Below, one piece after another: positions 59,870-64,000 of a stretch of 64,000 bases of DNA; position 1 is the stretch's first letter, and every line of letters starts with the position of its first letter. The notes beneath the pieces are model-generated. The model was not told the origin of the DNA. It saw only the letters and a program-made list of their open reading frames with translations, and did not search any database. The translations under genes were made by a program, and so were the position numbers. The DNA comes from an uncultured Sutterella sp. (lineage in GTDB: Bacteria > Pseudomonadota > Gammaproteobacteria > Burkholderiales > Burkholderiaceae_F): contig UQUR01000005.1 in the NCBI GenBank assembly GCA_900544345.1, positions 69,422-133,421 of the forward strand. The letters are read 5' to 3'.

Positions 59870-60286
59870 CTGCGAATCCTTACAATAGAATTCAAACAGA
59901 AGTCGATTATATGACCAGACTCCGAATGCCCCTGAAGAGTTTCTAAGCGATTTAATTTACTTTTTACAAAAAAATAAAAACAGTATCTCCTATTTGGTTA
60001 TAACGCGTCTTACTGCTATCGTCCTTCTCACCTTATCAATAAGTTAACCTCCATTTCTGCTTTAATTCTCCCTCAACTGCAAAGCGCCTTATACACGCTA
60101 CTAAGCTACAAAAAGCTGCAACACTTCCTAGCATCGACACTTGATAACCATTTCTTAATGAAAACAGGTTATGTCATCTTAGCGTCACATTTTCAACACT
60201 GTTTTGTCATGTTCCAAGCGCATACTGCACGCGACTCTTCTCTGAGTGATATCGACTCTTTTGCCTTGAGAATTAGGACGATCGGT
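59870..60286. other. divergent intergenic region of pyrG and the phosphate transporter
   Basis: About 417 bases, AT-rich next to pyrG. It contains a Pho-box-like repeat at 60171-60188 and another TTGTCAT at 60204-60210. An in-frame extension of the transporter back to 60158 covers these sites but is not protein-like. Confidence 0.5.
60171..60188 (+). promoter_or_regulatory. Pho-box-like direct repeat
   Basis: ATGTCAT-CTTA-GCGTCAC matches the PhoB box CTGTCAT-N4-CTGTCAC at 11 of 14 repeat positions, with correct 11-base periodicity, about 100 bases before the phosphate-transporter start. A further TTGTCAT lies at 60204-60210. Confidence 0.5.
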
Positions 60287-62518
60287 ATGGAATATTATTT
60301 TTTGGCACTTTTAGCCTTTTTAGGATTGGTCGCTGTCTTCGATATTTTCGTTGGGGTCAGTAACGACGCTGTGAACTTTTTAAATTCAGCTCTCGGTTGC
60401 CGAATCGCCTCTTTTAAAACCATCATGCTCGTCGCAAGCATCGGCGTTATGCTCGGTGCCACGTTTTCATCAGGCATGATGGAAATTGCCCGCTCCGGCG
60501 TGTTTAATCCTCAGATGTTCTCGTTTTCCGAGATCATGGTGATTTTCTTTGCTGTGATGGTCACCGATATCATTTTGCTAGACCTATTTAACTCTCTGGG
60601 GCTACCTACTTCTACAACGGTTTCAATCGTATTTGAACTCTTGGGCAGCGCTCTGGCTGCTGCGACTTATACGCTTCTCATGGATGGGGCCTCTCTGAGT
60701 CACGTTATCGAGTACATCAATAGCTCTAAGTCTCTTACCATCGTATCTGGCATTTTGATTTCTGTTGCCGTCGCCTTTGTCACAGGTGCAGTCGTTCAAT
60801 ACATCACGCGTCTGATTTTCACCTTTAATTTTGAAAAGATGTATCACCGTGTCGGCGGCGTTTTTGCTGGTATTGCACTTACTGCTATCTTTTACTTTCT
60901 CGTGATGAAAGGAGCAAAAGGCGCGAGCTTCATGCAGCCCGAATGGATCCAGTTTATGGATGTAAACACATGGCCTATCGTGGGAACGCTTTTTGTCGTG
61001 CTCTCGGTTATTTTTCACGTGCTCATCATCACCTGCAGCATCAACATTTTCAAAATTGTAATTTTGGCAGGTACTTTCTCGCTTGCCTTCGCCTTTGCCG
61101 GCAACGACCTCGTGAACTTTGTGGGCGTTCCACTTGCTGCCTGGGACTCTTACCAAGAGTGGGCTGCCTCAGATGCCGCAGCGGAAACCTTCATGATGGG
61201 CGGGTTATTAAAACCTACTGTGGCAGCAACGGGCTTTTTGCTCTTTTCCGGTCTGATCATGGTGCTCACCCTTTGGTTTTCTAAGAAAGCCCAAATTGTG
61301 ATTCAAACCTCAATTAACCTTTCTTCGAGCAATTCTGGCGAACAGGAACAGTTCGGAAGTTCTCTGCCCGGCCGAGCAATCGTTCGTGCCAGTATGGCAC
61401 TTGGAAACGTCATTCATCAAATCATCCCGATGTCTGTACAAAAGGGAATTGATCGCCGCTTTGAACCAAAGAAACTCGAGCGTGGTGAAACCCCTCTACC
61501 CTTTGACTATGTTCGCGCCTCAATTAACCTTGTTGTGAGCGCCGCGTTGATTGCTTCTGCCACAAGTCTTCAATTGCCGCTTTCAACGACCTACGTAACC
61601 TTCATGGTAGCCATGGGTTCATCCTTTGCAGACGGGGCATGGGACCGTGAAACCGCTGTCTACCGTATTTCAGGTGTTTTAACCGTTATCAGCGGCTGGT
61701 TCTTAACCGCCTTGAGTGCTTCAACCATGGCAGCAATTGTCTGCGGCTTCACCCTTTGGGGCGGACCGATCGCTGCCTTGATTTTGGCCATCGGCTCTAC
61801 CTTCCTTTTGATTCGCTCCAACCTGAGAGCCAAGCTTGATACCGTCAATATGCGTGCAGACCTTGATACACGCTATGACGCTAAGAAAGTTCAGGAACTG
61901 GTTCAAAATAAGACGAATGCAAGCTTCGATAAAACTCTCTCTGTCTTTAACCGCTTGGTGCATGATTTCTTAAACGACAACGAATCAGCTCTGCGTCATG
62001 TGAAAACAGCCAGCGCGGAACTTTTTGACGAAATGAGCGCGGACCGCGGTCTTTACTACCGCATGGCCAACTCAAGCTTTACCCCAACAAAAAACGACTT
62101 TGATGCTCGCTATTGCTACTATCGCATTTTCACTAACTTACGCGAAGTAGGGCGGTCTTTACAGGCTCTTACCAAGCAAGCCTCCGATCACGTTGCCAAT
62201 CGTCACCGTATTTTCCAAGGTGAGCTCAAGGCAGACCTCTTAAGCCTCTCGGATTATTTAGAAAAAATTTCTGAAGGTAGGGATAAAAAACGTGATATTC
62301 ATACTGTTCTTACCCACTCTAATGAGGCCATTGAACTCATTGATCATATGCAAGCCGAACTCCTTCGCCGCATCCCCAACGCCGGTCTTTCGGTCAGAGG
62401 TAGTGAGCTTTACCTCAATTTCCTTGTTTTTGCACGAGAACTTGTTAATCGGGCCGCTATAGCAGCTTCGCTTGAAAAGCGTCTTGATGCGATCGTAACC
62501 AATCCGTCCTCGAAGTAA
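60287..62518 (+). CDS. PiT-family inorganic phosphate transporter with long C-terminal domain
   Basis: 743 residues. The N-terminal about 530 residues carry two PiT/PHO4 repeats: GVSNDAVNFLNSALGCRIASF with GLPTSTTVSIVFELLG, and FAFAGNDLVNFVGVPLAAW with QLPLSTTYVTFMVAMGSS. These are the Na+/H+:phosphate symporter signatures. The C-terminal about 215 residues are hydrophilic and helical, perhaps PhoU-like, and are an uncommon addition to proteobacterial PiT. The start is ATG 60287, with AGGA 8 bases upstream; the frame is open to 60158. A Pho-box-like repeat upstream fits phosphate-starvation control. Confidence 0.9.
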   Translation: MEYYFLALLAFLGLVAVFDIFVGVSNDAVNFLNSALGCRIASFKTIMLVASIGVMLGATFSSGMMEIARSGVFNPQMFSFSEIMVIFFAVMVTDIILLDLFNSLGLPTSTTVSIVFELLGSALAAATYTLLMDGASLSHVIEYINSSKSLTIVSGILISVAVAFVTGAVVQYITRLIFTFNFEKMYHRVGGVFAGIALTAIFYFLVMKGAKGASFMQPEWIQFMDVNTWPIVGTLFVVLSVIFHVLIITCSINIFKIVILAGTFSLAFAFAGNDLVNFVGVPLAAWDSYQEWAASDAAAETFMMGGLLKPTVAATGFLLFSGLIMVLTLWFSKKAQIVIQTSINLSSSNSGEQEQFGSSLPGRAIVRASMALGNVIHQIIPMSVQKGIDRRFEPKKLERGETPLPFDYVRASINLVVSAALIASATSLQLPLSTTYVTFMVAMGSSFADGAWDRETAVYRISGVLTVISGWFLTALSASTMAAIVCGFTLWGGPIAALILAIGSTFLLIRSNLRAKLDTVNMRADLDTRYDAKKVQELVQNKTNASFDKTLSVFNRLVHDFLNDNESALRHVKTASAELFDEMSADRGLYYRMANSSFTPTKNDFDARYCYYRIFTNLREVGRSLQALTKQASDHVANRHRIFQGELKADLLSLSDYLEKISEGRDKKRDIHTVLTHSNEAIELIDHMQAELLRRIPNAGLSVRGSELYLNFLVFARELVNRAAIAASLEKRLDAIVTNPSSK

Positions 62519-62543
62519 GAGCACAAGTGCTGTTACTTCCTTT

Positions 62544-62576
62544 CTCCACGTTGGTTAACCAACGTGGAGTTTTTTT
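62544..62576 (+). terminator. terminator after the phosphate transporter
   Basis: CTCCACGTTGGTT and AACCAACGTGGAG form a 13-bp perfect stem followed by T7, the strongest terminator in the window. Confidence 0.96.
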
Positions 62577-62629
62577 ATCCGCTTAGGCAGTCCTATAATT
62601 ATTAGCTTTATTAATTTGTATGACGATTT

Positions 62630-63484
62630 ATGAGCTCACATCGATTAGGCATTGTGGTTGAAGGTGGCGGCATCCGCGGTATTTATGCGGCTGGCGTTTT
62701 GGATGTTTTAAGTGATTTAAAACTTCCCGTACAAGGCCTTATCGGCGTGTCAGCTGGTGCCATTCACGGCTGCTCTTTTGTATCTGGTCAAAAAGGGCGC
62801 AGTCTGCGTTTTTATAAGCGTTTTGTAAACGATGATCGTTTTTTCAGTTTTAAAACTCTATTAAAAACGGGCAACATCGTTGATACTCAATTTTGCTACC
62901 ACGATATTCCTTATATCTACGATCCTTTTGACAATGAGGCCTTCAAACGCTCCAAAATTGACTTTTTTGTCACCTGTACCAACGTAGAAAGCGGCAAGGC
63001 TGAGTATCTTCATTTAACCGATCTAGAAGAGGAAATTGACGGCTTGAGAGCTTCTGCCTCTTTACCCTACGTCTCTCAAATTGTTCAATTTCGAGGGAAA
63101 AAATTACTTGATGGAGGCTGTTCGGACCGCATTCCTCTTAAGGCTTTTGAAAACCTGGGCTTTGACAGAAATATTGTGATTTCGACTCAGCCCAGAGAGC
63201 ATAAGGTCAAGGATCGCGACGCCTACTTGGCTCGCCTTTTTTACCGAAAGTATCCTCGTTTTTGTGAGACATTTGCTCACTCTCCGCAAACTTATGAAAA
63301 AACACAAATAGAGTTGGATGAAGCAAGCCAAGCGGGTCGCGCTTTTATTATCAGACCTAAAACAACATTAGGCATCAAACGTCTGACACACAATCCGGAT
63401 GATGTCCAAAAAGGCTATAACGCAGGGGTGCGCGATGCCCAAGCTTTAATCCCCGAATTAAAAACGTGGCTCAGCCTACAATAA
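62630..63484 (+). CDS. patatin-like phospholipase family protein
   Basis: 284 residues of the YjjU/RssA-like patatin group. The oxyanion-hole GGGIRG (12-17), nucleophile Ser41 in GVSAG and Asp161 in DGG form the Ser-Asp dyad. No signal peptide is present, so it is cytosolic or membrane-associated. It probably hydrolyses phospholipid or other acyl esters; the substrate is unknown. It lies ten bases before the GNAT gene, so the two likely form an operon. Confidence 0.92.
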   Translation: MSSHRLGIVVEGGGIRGIYAAGVLDVLSDLKLPVQGLIGVSAGAIHGCSFVSGQKGRSLRFYKRFVNDDRFFSFKTLLKTGNIVDTQFCYHDIPYIYDPFDNEAFKRSKIDFFVTCTNVESGKAEYLHLTDLEEEIDGLRASASLPYVSQIVQFRGKKLLDGGCSDRIPLKAFENLGFDRNIVISTQPREHKVKDRDAYLARLFYRKYPRFCETFAHSPQTYEKTQIELDEASQAGRAFIIRPKTTLGIKRLTHNPDDVQKGYNAGVRDAQALIPELKTWLSLQ

Positions 63485-63494
63485 CGCCACAAAC

Positions 63495-63992
63495 ATGTCA
63501 ACATACGTTTACATCACCTTGAGAGAAAGACCCGAATTAATACAGCTGGCCGCTCAATGGTTTCATTCCAAATGGAAAGTCCCCAAGAAAGAGTATCTTG
63601 AATGCATGCGAGCTTATCTCAACTATGAGACTGAATATGGTTGGTATCTTTGTTTGGATTCAAACTGCATCATAGGCGGCCTCGGAGTAATAGAAAACGA
63701 CTTTCACAACAGAAAAGACCTCACACCGAATGTCTGCGCTGTTTATACGGAAAAGGTATATCGCTGTCAGGGCATCGCGGGGCGATTGCTTGACATTGCC
63801 GTGAAAGACACAAAATCCAAAGGCATCACACCAATTTATTTGATTACTGATCTCACTGGCTTTTATGAGCGCTATGGTTGGGAATTTTTATGCATGGTTC
63901 AAGATGACCATGACCACACAATGATCAGAATGTACGTACACAGATTGGACGGGACCCAAATATCACAGGACAGCCTCTATAACCTAAAATAG
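63495..63992 (+). CDS. GNAT-family N-acetyltransferase
   Basis: 165 residues. The acetyl-CoA pyrophosphate-binding motif A is VYTEKVYRCQGIAGRLLDIAVKD (the R-x-x-G-x-A/G pattern), with the beta-bulge strand NVCAVYTE before it and FYERYGWEFL near the end. The acceptor is unknown. The gene is followed immediately by a hairpin overlapping its stop codon. Confidence 0.9.
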   Translation: MSTYVYITLRERPELIQLAAQWFHSKWKVPKKEYLECMRAYLNYETEYGWYLCLDSNCIIGGLGVIENDFHNRKDLTPNVCAVYTEKVYRCQGIAGRLLDIAVKDTKSKGITPIYLITDLTGFYERYGWEFLCMVQDDHDHTMIRMYVHRLDGTQISQDSLYNLK

Positions 63993-64000
63993 TTATAGAG
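63975..64000 (+). terminator. hairpin at the end of the GNAT gene, cut by the window edge
   Basis: CTCTATAAC (63975-63983) and GTTATAGAG (63992-64000) form a 9-bp stem spanning the stop codon. Any U tract lies beyond the window. Confidence 0.6.

Noticed and set aside
1..64000. tRNA, rRNA, CRISPR arrays, insertion sequences and attachment sites
   Set aside because: Looked for cloverleaf TPsiC motifs, regularly spaced direct repeats, and transposase or integrase proteins; none was seen.

Overview
The window looks like chromosome of a gut betaproteobacterium of the order Burkholderiales, most likely family Sutterellaceae (Parasutterella/Turicimonas-like). This rests on the conserved order dtd-tyrS-M23 peptidase-anmK-erpA...rpsI-rplM, the nrdR-ribD-ribE...ribH-nusB-thiL-pgpA-pncC block, a large autotransporter with an extended signal peptide, many periplasmic-binding-protein transporters, and moderate GC content. 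The assignment is by gene order and protein character only; no database was searched. I found no rRNA, tRNA, insertion sequence, prophage or CRISPR array.

Layout. 1-4.4 kb: hydrolase fragment, DMT exporter, an overlapping pair of enzyme-like genes with unusual active sites, mnmA. 4.5-11.3 kb: UvrD-type helicase, membrane metallophosphoesterase, AraC regulator facing an exported carboxymuconolactone-decarboxylase-like protein, a small unknown gene, and a guanidine-II riboswitch driving a guanidinium exporter plus a flavin split-barrel protein. 11.4-14.3 kb: polar amino acid ABC transporter with two tandem binding proteins. 14.9-21.5 kb: pyridoxal kinase, dacB, groESL behind a clear sigma-32 promoter, yigZ, dctA. 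22-30.2 kb: two divergent peptide-binding proteins with dppBCDF and a rhodanese. 30.3-31.8 kb: orphan trpB. 31.8-37.6 kb: aldo/keto reductase, cystine-type ABC transporter, pyrF, LysR regulator, a possible small RNA, cupin. 37.6-45.5 kb: riboflavin/thiamine/nusB block. 45.8-51.2 kb: PEBP, dtd, tyrS, M23 peptidase, anmK, erpA. 51.4-57 kb: autotransporter and DMT transporter. 57.1-64 kb: rpsI-rplM, pyrG, phosphate transporter, patatin, GNAT.

The most notable signal is a pair of classical tryptophan attenuators about 8 kb apart. One precedes trpB: a 15-codon leader peptide with three consecutive Trp codons, then mutually exclusive antiterminator and terminator stems. The other, not obviously a copy of the first, precedes a DppA-like peptide-binding protein: a 21-codon leader, again with Trp-Trp-Trp, a 7-bp antiterminator and a 7-bp GAAA-capped terminator ending in six U. 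No trpA or other trp gene adjoins trpB. Together they suggest a tryptophan-scavenging regulon: uptake of Trp-yielding peptides or related compounds through a Trp-attenuated receptor that may share DppBCDF, plus TrpB acting alone on indole and serine.

Other regulatory structure includes a 10-G homopolymer upstream of the autotransporter (candidate phase-variation tract), a hairpin covering the dctA ribosome binding site, a Pho-box-like repeat before the PiT phosphate transporter, a stand-alone promoter/three-stem/terminator unit before the cupin gene, and several dyads at promoters. Start sites were moved from the longest reading frame wherever a Shine-Dalgarno sequence or protein family pointed to a downstream start.
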